The position numbers and the translations under genes are program-made. A DNA stretch of 27,954 nucleotides from an uncultured Lachnoanaerobaculum sp. Its GTDB lineage: Bacteria; Bacillota; Clostridia; Lachnospirales; Lachnospiraceae. Position 1 is the first letter of the stretch, and each line of letters starts with the position of its first letter. Under the pieces are notes generated by a model that had not been told where the DNA came from, ran no database searches, and saw only the letters and a program-made list of their open reading frames with translations. Below, piece by piece: positions 1 through 8,065 of the stretch. The stretch covers positions 1 through 27,954 of the forward strand of contig CALALP010000099.1 in assembly GCA_937925515.1 (NCBI GenBank), written 5' to 3'.

Positions 1-60
1 CACAAACCAATGAGGAGTTGTTTTATTTTATAACTAAAATAGTGCCGTAATCATGTGGCT

Positions 61-86
61 TTTGGCGTTTCGCAAACGCCTAAAAA
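61..86. repeat. Short perfect hairpin upstream of the ABC permease
   Basis: GGCGTTT (64-70) and AAACGCC (74-80) pair around a CGC loop. Ts precede the stem and As follow it, which is the reverse of an intrinsic terminator, so it is more likely an intercistronic structure or small repeat. The first 136 bases show no other gene I can support. The binding-protein gene of this transporter family would be expected to end just upstream. Confidence 0.5.
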
Positions 87-100
87 TAAAACATAGTGAA

Positions 101-139
101 AGGAGAGGCTGTTAATTTTAACAGCCCCAATAAAAAATG
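101..139 (+). promoter_or_regulatory. Ribosome binding site separated from its start codon by a hairpin
   Basis: AGGAG lies at 101-105, but the start codon of the permease is at 137. The gap holds a perfect inverted repeat, GGCTGTTAA (107-115) and TTAACAGCC (118-126). Folding it would shorten the effective distance from 31 to about 11 nt, a normal spacing. No better start or Shine-Dalgarno site is visible, and family alignment of the N-terminus supports 137. Confidence 0.55.
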
Positions 140-1078
140 GGAGCAATTATATCTTCGCTTATAGGTGCCGCCTCTCAGGGCGTACTTTGGGGAATGTTGG
201 TATTAGGGGTTTATATTACATTTAAGTTATTAAATATAGCAGATTTAACTGTTGACGGAAGTTTTGCACTTGGTGGAATGATTTGTGCTATTTTGATTGC
301 AGATAAGCATTTAAGTCCTTTGCTTACGCTTTTAATAGCAACTCTTGGAGGAGCTATGGCAGGACTTATTACAGGAGCATTACATTCATTTTTTGAAATA
401 CCCTCAATTTTAGCAGGTATTTTAACTCAAATTTCAATTTGGTCAATCAATCTTAGGATTTCAGGAAAAAGAAGTAATATCTCCATTGGAAAAAAAGATA
501 CTATTTTTAGTTCTTTTACAGATGTTATAGGTCTTAGCAAAGCACAAAGTTCACTTATTATAGGTGTGATAATCATAGTTTTAACTATTGCATTTTTGTA
601 TTGGCTTTTTGGAACTGAACTTGGAGCAGCTCTTCGTGCAACCGGAAATAATGAGGCTATGATTAGAGCATTGGGAGTGGATACAAAAATAACTAAGCTC
701 TTAGGACTTGTTATAAGTAATGCTTTGGTTGGGCTTTCAGGAGCAGTAGTTGCACAAAGCCAAGGTTATGGAGATATAAACATGGGTACAGGTGCAATAG
801 TTATTGGACTTGCGGCGATAGTTATAGGAGAGGTGTTACTTAGTAGAGTGATTTCATTTTGGGCAAAACTTTTTGCAGCAGTGGCAGGCTCAGTTGTTTA
901 CTTTATAATAAGAGCCATTGTTTTAAGACTTGGACTTGATTCAGATTATATGAAAATGTTATCTGCCATTATAGTTGCAATTTCACTTGCATTTCCTATA
1001 ATTATGGAAAAATGGAAGATAAAAAAAGCTTATTCTCCACTTGGAGTAGAGGAGGAAGATGATGCTAAAAATAACTAA
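137..1078 (+). CDS. ABC transporter permease (COG4120, TrpY-like)
   Basis: This 313-residue integral membrane protein should form the channel of an ABC importer of the group often labelled tryptophan/tyrosine transport (COG4120). What is seen is a run of about eight hydrophobic segments beginning at residue 10, with LGVYITFKLLNIADLTVDGS near residues 23-42, a stretch typical of this family and of related branched-chain permeases. The substrate is not readable from sequence; close relatives include aromatic amino acid importers, and many members are uncharacterised. Its 3' end overlaps the ATPase gene, so the two are translated together. A periplasmic-type binding protein (COG2984) is normally the first gene of such operons and is presumably just outside the window. 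The start at 137 relies on a hairpin-bridged ribosome binding site. Confidence 0.85.
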   Translation: MGAIISSLIGAASQGVLWGMLVLGVYITFKLLNIADLTVDGSFALGGMICAILIADKHLSPLLTLLIATLGGAMAGLITGALHSFFEIPSILAGILTQISIWSINLRISGKRSNISIGKKDTIFSSFTDVIGLSKAQSSLIIGVIIIVLTIAFLYWLFGTELGAALRATGNNEAMIRALGVDTKITKLLGLVISNALVGLSGAVVAQSQGYGDINMGTGAIVIGLAAIVIGEVLLSRVISFWAKLFAAVAGSVVYFIIRAIVLRLGLDSDYMKMLSAIIVAISLAFPIIMEKWKIKKAYSPLGVEEEDDAKNN

Positions 1079-1859
1079 TGTAAGTAAAACATTTAATAAA
1101 GGCACTATAAATGAGAAAAAAGCACTTAGAGGTCTTAATTTAAACCTTAAGCAAGGAGATTTTGCAACTATTATAGGTGGAAATGGTGCAGGCAAGTCTA
1201 CAATGCTAAATATAATTGCAGGGGCATATCCGATAGACGGAGGCACTATAAAGATAGAAGATGTAGATATTTCAAGACTTCCTGAGCATTTAAGGGCAAA
1301 GTACATAGGTAGAGTTTTTCAAGACCCTATGCTTGGAACAGCAGCAGGAATGGAGATTGAAGAAAACTTGGCACTTGCACTTAGGCGTGGGAAAGTGCGT
1401 GGTTTAAGGTGGTGGATAAAATCAAAGGAAAGAGAGCAGTATAAAGAAGTATTAGCTAGGCTTGGACTTGGACTTCAAGATAGAATGAATTCAAAAGTTG
1501 GGCTTTTATCAGGAGGACAAAGACAGGCACTTACGTTGCTTATGGCTACTTTGGTAAAGCCAAAATTGCTCTTGTTAGATGAGCATACTGCTGCACTTGA
1601 TCCTAAAACAGCTAAAAAAGTTTTAGACTTAACTTGTGAGATAGTTTCAGAACAAAATCTTACTGCACTTATGGTTACTCATAATATGAAAGATGCAATA
1701 GCTATTGGAAATCGCCTTATTATGATGCATGAGGGTAGAATTATATATGATGTAGAGGGAGAAACTAAGAAAAATCTTAAAGTTTCAGACCTATTAGAAA
1801 AATTTGAAAAGGCAAGTGGTGGTCATTTCGCAAATGATAGAATGTTGCTTGCCAATTAG
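1062..1859 (+). CDS. ABC transporter ATP-binding protein (COG1101)
   Basis: The energy-coupling subunit for the permease encoded just upstream. The Walker A motif GGNGAGKST lies near residues 39-47, the signature LLSGGQRQ near 150, and Walker B LLLLDEHTAALDP near 170-182. The DEHTAALDP form, with His where most ABC ATPases have Pro, is typical of COG1101. The H-loop is in VTHNMKD. I chose ATG 1062 because GGAGG at 1051-1055 is 6 nt away; ATG 1059, one codon upstream, is possible but leaves only 3 nt. The gene overlaps the permease end by 17 nt. It ends just before a large hairpin that separates it from the convergent aldehyde dehydrogenase gene. Confidence 0.9.
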   Translation: MLKITNVSKTFNKGTINEKKALRGLNLNLKQGDFATIIGGNGAGKSTMLNIIAGAYPIDGGTIKIEDVDISRLPEHLRAKYIGRVFQDPMLGTAAGMEIEENLALALRRGKVRGLRWWIKSKEREQYKEVLARLGLGLQDRMNSKVGLLSGGQRQALTLLMATLVKPKLLLLDEHTAALDPKTAKKVLDLTCEIVSEQNLTALMVTHNMKDAIAIGNRLIMMHEGRIIYDVEGETKKNLKVSDLLEKFEKASGGHFANDRMLLAN

Positions 1860-1910
1860 GTGGGTTAATTTAAGGTTTTTTGCCTCGCCGACGGCGAGGC
1901 AAAAACCCAC
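1860..1910. repeat. Nested GC-rich hairpin between convergent genes
   Basis: TTTTTGCCTCGCC (1877-1889) and GGCGAGGCAAAAA (1893-1905) form a perfect 13-bp stem with a GAC loop. GTGGGTT (1860-1866) and AACCCAC (1904-1910) can form an outer or competing stem. It sits between the convergent ends of the ABC operon and the aldehyde dehydrogenase gene, where a bidirectional terminator would be expected. However, T runs precede the stem and A runs follow it on both strands, so no U tract trails the hairpin. Confidence 0.6.
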
Positions 1911-1935
1911 ATCATATCTTTTTATGTAAATTCGC

Positions 1936-3360
1936 TTAAAAAATATTCTTTAAAACAATGGTCTTTACTCTTGTCATTTCATTAAAGGTAGATTCTACGC
2001 CCTCTGTTCCAATTCCTGAATGTTTCCAACCTCCAAAAGGCATCTCAAATGAGCGATAGAAACTTGCACCATTTATTACAACTCCTCCTGCCTCCATTTG
2101 TGAGGCTATTGAAAATGCTCTTTTTTGGTCTTTTGAGAATACGCAACTTGAAAGCCCAAATATTGAACTATTGGCAATTTCAACTGCCTCATCATCAGTA
2201 CTAAATGAGATAATTGAAACCACAGGGCCAAAGATTTCCATATCTTTTGCTACTTGTGCAGTCTTAGGAATATCAGTGAGTACAGTTGGCTCATAAAAAG
2301 CACCATTTCTCTTGCCACCAAGAACAAGTTTTGCACCCTCTGAAATGGTCTGTAAAACCTGCTCCTCTACTTTTATAGCAGCCTTTTCACTTATAAGGCA
2401 ACCGATTTGTGTATCTTCTTGGCTTGGCTCTCCTACCTTAAGTGATTGTATACGTTTACTAACTTTTTCAACAAATTCTTGTTTTTTAGATTCATGAATT
2501 AAGAAACGTTTACTTGCACAACATACCTGACCTGTATTATACATTCTTCCCCATACAGTTTCTTCAACTGCAAGGTCTATATCGGCATCATCTAACACAA
2601 TAAAAGCATCATTTCCACCTAACTCTAGGGCAGTATGTGTGAGATTAGCTCCTGCAAGTTGTGCAGTTCTAATACCGACTTCTGTACTTCCTGTAAGTGT
2701 TACAAGATGTACACGAGGATCTGAAACTGCCGCCTCTTTAACTGCTCCCGGTGCTGTAATACATTGTATAGCACCGTCAGTAACTCCGGCCTTTGCAAGA
2801 AGTTCTGAAAGTTTTAGAAGAGTAAGAGGGTTATCTGATGACGGAAATACGATTGCAGCATTTCCCATTATAAGTGCAGGTGCAACTTTTTGGTCAAATA
2901 AATCACAAGGGAAGTTAAAAGGTATAATACAAGCAACTATTCCAACCGGTTCACGAGTAATAAGCTGTAAAGTCTTATCCTGTCCCTCTTCCTGTCCTGC
3001 CGGAATGATTTTTCCATAAAAATGTTTTGCCTGTTCTATAAAAGCAGGAAATGAAATTTCAATGTTATGAATTTCAGCTCTTGCCTCTGTAATAGGTTTT
3101 CCATTTTCCTTGCATAAAGTTTGTGCAAGCTCTTCTTTATTTTCAACTACTAAATCTACAAATTTATAAAGTATTTCAGCTCTTTTCCAAATAGGAACTT
3201 TAGACCAAATTTTAACTGCTTTTTCTGCTGCTGTTACTGCAATTTCAATATCCTCTTTTGTTGCCTTAGCAACTTTTTTAATTTCTTCTTTTGTAGCCGG
3301 ATTATAAACTGCAAATGTTTCTCCACTTACACTTTCTACTATTTTTCCATTTATAAGCAT
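1936..3360 (-). CDS. NAD(P)-dependent aldehyde dehydrogenase, succinate-semialdehyde type
   Basis: A 474-residue member of the aldehyde dehydrogenase superfamily, which oxidises an aldehyde to the carboxylate with NAD(P)+. The sequence shows the oxyanion Asn in PFNFP (N149), the Rossmann loop TGSTEVG (224-230), the general base Glu in LELGG (E246) and the nucleophile Cys in GQVCC (C280). Length is normal. One feature is odd: the usual KPSE cofactor motif reads FPSS (172-175), so the Lys and Glu that contact the adenosine ribose are absent. This could change cofactor preference. The start is ATG at 3360 preceded by AGGAGG. The gene follows the FIST gene by 16 nt and is probably co-transcribed with it. 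Succinate semialdehyde is a family-level guess for the substrate. Confidence 0.85.
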   Translation of the reverse strand: MLINGKIVESVSGETFAVYNPATKEEIKKVAKATKEDIEIAVTAAEKAVKIWSKVPIWKRAEILYKFVDLVVENKEELAQTLCKENGKPITEARAEIHNIEISFPAFIEQAKHFYGKIIPAGQEEGQDKTLQLITREPVGIVACIIPFNFPCDLFDQKVAPALIMGNAAIVFPSSDNPLTLLKLSELLAKAGVTDGAIQCITAPGAVKEAAVSDPRVHLVTLTGSTEVGIRTAQLAGANLTHTALELGGNDAFIVLDDADIDLAVEETVWGRMYNTGQVCCASKRFLIHESKKQEFVEKVSKRIQSLKVGEPSQEDTQIGCLISEKAAIKVEEQVLQTISEGAKLVLGGKRNGAFYEPTVLTDIPKTAQVAKDMEIFGPVVSIISFSTDDEAVEIANSSIFGLSSCVFSKDQKRAFSIASQMEAGGVVINGASFYRSFEMPFGGWKHSGIGTEGVESTFNEMTRVKTIVLKNIF

Positions 3361-3376
3361 ATATTTTCCTCCTAGT

Positions 3377-4540
3377 TTATTTACCGAAACCTGTAAAGGA
3401 CAACATTAGACCTCCACATGTGTTTCTTCCGTCATCTTCATATCCATACTCGCCAAATGTAAATTCTGTTATGAAAGGCACATCGCCTGCCTCTTTTTTA
3501 AGAATTTTAGCAACTTCCTCTATACGCTCCCCTATGCCTGCCTTTCTTCCACCACAATGTACAAGATGATATGCACCTGCAGGAGCTTTTAGTTTTTCTT
3601 TTAGTAAATGTAGATTTTCGCCGGTTGAATTAATTAAGCCCTCAACAGAACCCTCCATTAGTATAATTGAAGTGTTTACTGCTAAGTTATTTCCAACGCC
3701 TATGGTTTGGTCAGCATTTCCGGTCATTGGGTGTCTTATAGCTATAAGATCTCCTAAAGGATCTTTTACTCCCAAAGGTGCAGTGATAGAGTAGGCTAAA
3801 AGATTCATTCCCTCGCAATCTTTTTCGGTTGCCCCTGTCCATTCACGATATTTTTGTAAAGCAGGAACTTGGTCTATTTCGGCTATGGTACGAACTCCAT
3901 TTAATTTAGTTATAACTCCTGATTTAATAGTTTCATTATAAGCACCTGTATACACATTAGCAAAAGGTTTTTTAGTATAGAAAAATGCTACTGCCACACC
4001 GTCAGCTGTTACAAGTTTATCTGTATAAAGTAGCCATTCTCCTGTAATTGTATTGTCTGCTGCACTTCCACCAAAAAGAGGGACTCTACCTATAACATCG
4101 CTTATACCTTTAAGATACATTTCCTCCTCTCCTGGAGGTGCTACCATATAGAAATAATCAGGGGCAGTATGCATTCCAGCATTTTCAAGTGCTAATTTTG
4201 CAACTTTTCTTCCTGTTTCTCTTGCACTTTTTTCTTTTGCAAGACCTGCTATGCCAACATTCAATTCATCATCACTAAGTGCCATAATGCCTACAAAGCC
4301 ATTGTTGCCACCAACCCAACCACTATCGGTAATAACTCCGGTAAATGAAGTATTTCCAATTAGTGGAATATCTCCAAGCTCTTCTTTGATAGATTGTAGG
4401 AGCTGATTTTGGTCATAAGAAACACTACTATAGACAAAAGCCATTTTTATATTTTTTAAACTTGAAACTTCTTTTGCTGCCTGTTTTCCTGCATCATAAG
4501 CCTCTAAAAGACAGCTAGTACCTGTTTTTGCATTTAACAT
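3377..4540 (-). CDS. FIST domain protein (FIST_N plus FIST_C)
   Basis: This 387-residue protein fits the FIST family (F-box and intracellular signal transduction), proposed in the literature as a small-ligand, possibly amino-acid, sensor domain. An N-terminal FIST module covers about residues 25-200 (AFVYSSVSYDQNQLL, IGNTSFTGVI, LFGGSAADN). A C-terminal module covers about 215-380 and ends in FGEYGYEDDGRNTCGGLML. There is no signal peptide or membrane segment, so it should be cytoplasmic. It has no attached kinase, cyclase or receiver domain. It is the first gene of a two-gene unit with the aldehyde dehydrogenase, so it may sense or handle the aldehyde or its precursor; that is inference. AAGGAGG directly precedes the ATG. 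Confidence 0.8.
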   Translation of the reverse strand: MLNAKTGTSCLLEAYDAGKQAAKEVSSLKNIKMAFVYSSVSYDQNQLLQSIKEELGDIPLIGNTSFTGVITDSGWVGGNNGFVGIMALSDDELNVGIAGLAKEKSARETGRKVAKLALENAGMHTAPDYFYMVAPPGEEEMYLKGISDVIGRVPLFGGSAADNTITGEWLLYTDKLVTADGVAVAFFYTKKPFANVYTGAYNETIKSGVITKLNGVRTIAEIDQVPALQKYREWTGATEKDCEGMNLLAYSITAPLGVKDPLGDLIAIRHPMTGNADQTIGVGNNLAVNTSIILMEGSVEGLINSTGENLHLLKEKLKAPAGAYHLVHCGGRKAGIGERIEEVAKILKKEAGDVPFITEFTFGEYGYEDDGRNTCGGLMLSFTGFGK

Positions 4541-4599
4541 TTTGACCTCCTTTAAGCAGAATATTATTTATTTAGCTAATATTACCTAGCACTAATATG

Positions 4600-4628
4600 A
4601 TATTATATATTTATTGCTACAAAGTCAA
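4600..4628 (-). promoter_or_regulatory. Probable promoter of the FIST-aldehyde dehydrogenase unit
   Basis: Read on the minus strand, TTGACT (4628-4623) is followed after 17 nt by TAATAT (4605-4600); an overlapping TATAAT (4607-4602) is 15 nt away. This lies about 60 bases upstream of the FIST start codon, the right place for a promoter. Confidence 0.55.
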
Positions 4629-4656
4629 CAAAGAGCGTTTTACTTTGATAGATAGC

Positions 4657-4675
4657 TGTTCCATATAGTGGAACA
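4657..4675. promoter_or_regulatory. Palindromic operator candidate TGTTCCA-N5-TGGAACA
   Basis: Perfect 7-bp arms at 4657-4663 and 4669-4675 are separated by TATAG. The centre lies about 40 bases upstream of the -35 of the minus-strand promoter, a position that suits an activator. The shape resembles sites described for IclR-family regulators, but the regulator is not in this window. The rest of the gene-free stretch 4541-4903 is very AT-rich and holds promoters only. Confidence 0.45.
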
Positions 4676-4774
4676 ATACCAAGGAAATTTAAAAATAATT
4701 AAGTTTTAAGAAAAAATGTATAGTCATTTTGCACTAAAAAGTTAAATCATATCAGATTTATTTAAAATTTATAT

Positions 4775-4805
4775 TTGACATCTTATTATACTTGAAAAAT
4801 ATTAT
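4775..4805 (+). promoter_or_regulatory. Possible promoter of the seven-gene envelope operon
   Basis: A consensus TTGACA at 4775-4780 is followed by AT-rich sequence with weak -10 matches (ATATTA at 4799-4804, TATTAT at 4800-4805, spacing 18-19). It is about 100 bases upstream of the first gene. The -35 is good; the -10 is uncertain. Confidence 0.35.
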
Positions 4806-4903
4806 ATGAAGTTATACACTACTATATATACACTTGTTTTTTTATATAATTTTTATAAATATTTAGTATTCCTATATCTAACAAATTAGGGGAGGATAAT
4901 AGG

Positions 4904-5857
4904 TTGAAAAAGAAATTATTTAAAGTATTACTTATATGTATGGTTGTAATAGGTGTTTTTATTACATATAAACTGATAATAAGAAATAAGATGCTAAAGG
5001 AACTAGATGAAGTGCCTGTAATATTTTCAGTAAGTTTATACAAAGGAGAAAATGGGACATTTAGTTACGATATAAGTAAAAATAAAATAGATAAAATTTC
5101 TAAAACAGTATTTCATTCTCTTTCTTATGATAAAAACAAAGAAAAGATAATCGGATTTGTTTGGGACGATGAATTTAAGGGAATGGCTGAGTTAGACATT
5201 ATAAATAAGAACTTTTCGCCCCTAATTTCTTTTGATGAGTTAAAAGAAAGTGTTGAAAAGCTAGGTTTAGAAATATCAGTTTATACTGAAGATAGTCCTA
5301 ACTTTTTGTCAGATATTAGCAATAATTTCATAAAACCTAAGTATCATAAAAACGGCTACACATTTATCTTTAACGGTGTTGTATACTTGATTTATAAAAA
5401 TCAGAATAAATGGGAAATGAAAGCAATTTCAAATGATGAAAATAATATATATAACTATTTTTTAAATGAAGATGAATTATTTTTAGAAACAAATGAAAGT
5501 ATCAAAAAAAATGGCAATACTTTACTAGAAATAGATTATTTAACTGAATACTATGATTTAATGGACATGTCAGTTGATATGAGTGAGATTGTAAACTTAG
5601 AAAAAAGTAATATATTTTTATATGATGTAAAAAACATGAAAAAAAGAAATATTATTAATCATGTTTCATTAGATGAAAATGTTTTACAACTTAGATTATC
5701 TAAAGATAACAGATATATCTTTTACATTACAGGGGAAACGGGCTTTTTTGGTGGATTAGATAGACAGGTATTTTATGTTGTAGATACAAAAACAAAGGCA
5801 AGAGCTCAGCTACGAAGTTGGGACGATAGGGCTACATTTTATGGTTTTGACTGGTAA
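4904..5857 (+). CDS. Uncharacterised membrane-anchored extracytoplasmic protein
   Basis: I do not recognise a family. The 317-residue product begins with a Lys-rich N-terminus and one hydrophobic segment (about residues 6-24, LFKVLLICMVVIGVFITYK), so the rest is probably outside the membrane. No lipobox Cys is seen. The exported part has repeated short strands of the kind YKNQNKWEMKAIS and YIFYITGETGFFGG, ending in VFYVVDTKTKARAQLRSW. That is reminiscent of beta-propeller-like proteins, but I would not assign the fold firmly. The start is TTG at 4904, chosen because GGGGAGG lies at 4890-4896. It heads a run of seven closely spaced genes. Confidence 0.7.
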   Translation: MKKKLFKVLLICMVVIGVFITYKLIIRNKMLKELDEVPVIFSVSLYKGENGTFSYDISKNKIDKISKTVFHSLSYDKNKEKIIGFVWDDEFKGMAELDIINKNFSPLISFDELKESVEKLGLEISVYTEDSPNFLSDISNNFIKPKYHKNGYTFIFNGVVYLIYKNQNKWEMKAISNDENNIYNYFLNEDELFLETNESIKKNGNTLLEIDYLTEYYDLMDMSVDMSEIVNLEKSNIFLYDVKNMKKRNIINHVSLDENVLQLRLSKDNRYIFYITGETGFFGGLDRQVFYVVDTKTKARAQLRSWDDRATFYGFDW

Positions 5858-5881
5858 GCACAATACAAGTGGAGTTTAAAT

Positions 5882-6256
5882 ATGAAAGATATATTAATTG
5901 GAATTATTGGTTTTTATATGACATTTTTAGTAATGTCAATCTTAATTATTGGTGGAGTACCTACTGATACACGCAATATGATATTAGTATGTGTAACAAT
6001 ATATATACCTTTAATATTACCTTTGGGGATATCAATTTTAGGACTAAAAGCAGTAAATGATGAGGATAGAGCTGAAATTAAGGATATTACTAAAATTAGC
6101 ATGTGGTATTTTGTACTAGAGATTGTATTTTACTTTTTTTATTTTCATTTAGCATTTATGGTAAGTTTTTTTATGTTTACTAAGGCTTTTATAACTATGA
6201 TTGTTTCCTTAATAGCTCTTATAATAATTATAAAGGCTTGTAAACTAAAAGATTAA
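5882..6256 (+). CDS. Small four-helix integral membrane protein, unknown
   Basis: Unrecognised, 124 residues, almost wholly hydrophobic. Membrane segments are visible at about residues 4-24, 32-55, 70-95 and 97-118. A short charged loop (NDEDRAEIKD) lies between the second and third, and the protein ends in a Lys-rich tail. The start codon is preceded by GTGGAG at a normal distance. It lies 24 nt after the previous gene and 10 nt before the next, so it is very likely co-transcribed and may work with the exporter encoded further along. Confidence 0.65.
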   Translation: MKDILIGIIGFYMTFLVMSILIIGGVPTDTRNMILVCVTIYIPLILPLGISILGLKAVNDEDRAEIKDITKISMWYFVLEIVFYFFYFHLAFMVSFFMFTKAFITMIVSLIALIIIIKACKLKD

Positions 6257-6266
6257 AGGAGAGGCT

Positions 6267-6800
6267 ATGAAGATATTAAAGCTTGGATTACTTATAATTG
6301 CTTTATTCTTGATGTTAAGTTTTATGAAAAATGTCATGGTAAGTAGTCTACCTAAAGATAAGGAAAGCCTTATTAAAGAAGTAAAAGATGACAGAGAAAA
6401 ATTAATTGAATTAGAATTATTTTTCGATGAATTTGAGGACTCTTATATAAAAGCAAAAACAGAAAAAGGAAAATATTTAACTGTCAAAGGTTATAAGGCT
6501 TATAATAATAGTATTTTAAATTATATATTTGAAAAGTATAGACTTCATGGCATTGACATTAATAAGGAAGATAGAGATATTATACGATTTGAGCTTTCTA
6601 AAAAGAAAAAAGGAGTTGACTATTGGGGTTTTTACTATTCTAAAGACGGTAAGCCTTGTGGTAATAGTGGTGGTTTAGAAAGTTTATATAGTTATGAAAA
6701 TGGTTATAAGGAAAATTATAACTATGACTATTATACTGAGAAGATATATGATAACTGGTATTATTATGAAATATATTATTATAGTAGCTTAGGTTTATAG
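6267..6800 (+). CDS. Uncharacterised exported or membrane-anchored protein, Tyr-rich tail
   Basis: Unrecognised, 177 residues. One N-terminal hydrophobic segment (residues 3-20, ILKLGLLIIALFLMLSFM) would anchor or export it. The middle is charged (KDKESLIKEVKDDREKLIELE). The last 50 residues are strikingly rich in Tyr, with YENGYKENYNYDYYTEKIYD and then YYYEIYYYSS. GGAGAGG precedes the ATG. Spacing to neighbours is 10 and 20 nt. Tyr-rich composition suggests a surface or wall interaction, but that is inference. Confidence 0.65.
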   Translation: MKILKLGLLIIALFLMLSFMKNVMVSSLPKDKESLIKEVKDDREKLIELELFFDEFEDSYIKAKTEKGKYLTVKGYKAYNNSILNYIFEKYRLHGIDINKEDRDIIRFELSKKKKGVDYWGFYYSKDGKPCGNSGGLESLYSYENGYKENYNYDYYTEKIYDNWYYYEIYYYSSLGL

Positions 6801-6820
6801 TTAATCAGGGGACTAACGTT

Positions 6821-8065
6821 ATGAAGAAGACATTTATAATAAGATTAATTTTAACTATACTTATGGCAATATCAATGACGGCTTGCGAATACCCTGCTGA
6901 TATGTATACTAATGCGAAATTATCCGGTGGAAAGTCAGTAAATGGAATAGTTATAAAAGATAATGCAGTTATAGGATTTGATAAGAGTATAGCCGATAAT
7001 AAGATAGTAAAAATACCGAATGGAGTTTCTAAGATAGAAGAAAGAGCTTTTCAGTATTGCCCTTATATAGAGGAAGTTATAATTCCGGATTCAGTTACTG
7101 AAATCGGAGAGTGTGCATTTAGTGATTGTGCAAAACTTAATAAGATAATACTTTCTGAAAATGTAGACATTATAAAAGAATATACATTTTTTTACTGTAT
7201 TTCTTTAGAGGAGGTTGAGATTTCCTCAAAGTTAAAGAAATTAGAAGAAGGTGCATTTAGAAGATGTAGTAAACTATCAAGCATTAAATTTCCTGATAGT
7301 AATTTAGAAGAGATTGAGGGAAATGCTTTTGCAGAGTGTAGTAATATAGAAGAAATTAAGCTCCCTGAGTCTGTAAAAGCAATAGGCGAGAAAGCATTTA
7401 GAGGTTGTGTTAAACTTAAAAATATATCTTTACCTCAAAAGCTTGATAAAATCTCATCTGAACTATTTACAAATTGTTATGAAATGGAAAATGTAGTCAT
7501 TCCAAATAATGTCAAAGAAATAGGAAATGGAGCATTTAGGTATTGCTATAAGTTAAAAGATATAAATTTAGATGAAAATGTCGTTTATATAGGTGGAGAT
7601 GTTTTTTTAAAAACAGCTTTTCTAGAAAATTTAGATTATGATGAGTTTGGCTGTAAATATTATAAAGATATATTACTAGGTTGTAATGAAAACTCCTTAA
7701 AAGTGGTTGTGAAAAATGGAACAAGAATAATCGCAGGTGGTGCTTTTAAATACCTCAATAATTTAGAAAATGTAGAACTTCCTGAAACACTCATAAGTAT
7801 AGGAAATAATGCTTTTCAAGATTGCTCAAAAATAAAAGAGATAAAACTACCTAGTGGGTTAGATAAAATAGGGGAGTATGCATTTAGAGGTTGTGAAAGT
7901 CTAAGAAAGATAAACATTCCCCCTAAAATAAAAGAAATTAAGGAATACACATTTGCATATTGTAGTAGCTTAGAGGAAGTAGACATTTCTAATAGAGATA
8001 TTGTTATAGATGAAACAGCTTTTAAGGACAGTAAGTTTACATACAAGGGGGTAGTGAATGATTGA
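6821..8065 (+). CDS. BspA-type leucine-rich-repeat lipoprotein (LRR_5)
   Basis: A 414-residue surface lipoprotein. The N-terminus is a signal peptide with lipobox MTAC (Cys 22), so it should be lipid-anchored outside the membrane. From about residue 60 to 405 there are some 14 repeats of roughly 23 residues with the pattern IPxxVxxIGxxAFxxC, the Treponema/BspA-like LRR. Repeats 9 and 10 are degenerate (GGDVFLKT, AGGAFKYL) and separated by an insertion. Such proteins commonly mediate adhesion or protein binding at the surface, but the ligand is unknown. The gene overlaps the ABC ATPase gene by 8 nt, an unusual partnership for this family. Confidence 0.88.
   Translation: MKKTFIIRLILTILMAISMTACEYPADMYTNAKLSGGKSVNGIVIKDNAVIGFDKSIADNKIVKIPNGVSKIEERAFQYCPYIEEVIIPDSVTEIGECAFSDCAKLNKIILSENVDIIKEYTFFYCISLEEVEISSKLKKLEEGAFRRCSKLSSIKFPDSNLEEIEGNAFAECSNIEEIKLPESVKAIGEKAFRGCVKLKNISLPQKLDKISSELFTNCYEMENVVIPNNVKEIGNGAFRYCYKLKDINLDENVVYIGGDVFLKTAFLENLDYDEFGCKYYKDILLGCNENSLKVVVKNGTRIIAGGAFKYLNNLENVELPETLISIGNNAFQDCSKIKEIKLPSGLDKIGEYAFRGCESLRKINIPPKIKEIKEYTFAYCSSLEEVDISNRDIVIDETAFKDSKFTYKGVVND

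Noticed and set aside
1..60. Possible C-terminus of an upstream binding protein
   Set aside because: Open frames exist, but the residues do not match a recognisable family tail and are too few to support a call.
2639..3019. 126-codon open frame opposite the aldehyde dehydrogenase
   Set aside because: It lies antisense to well-conserved coding sequence, has no ribosome site and has no recognisable product.
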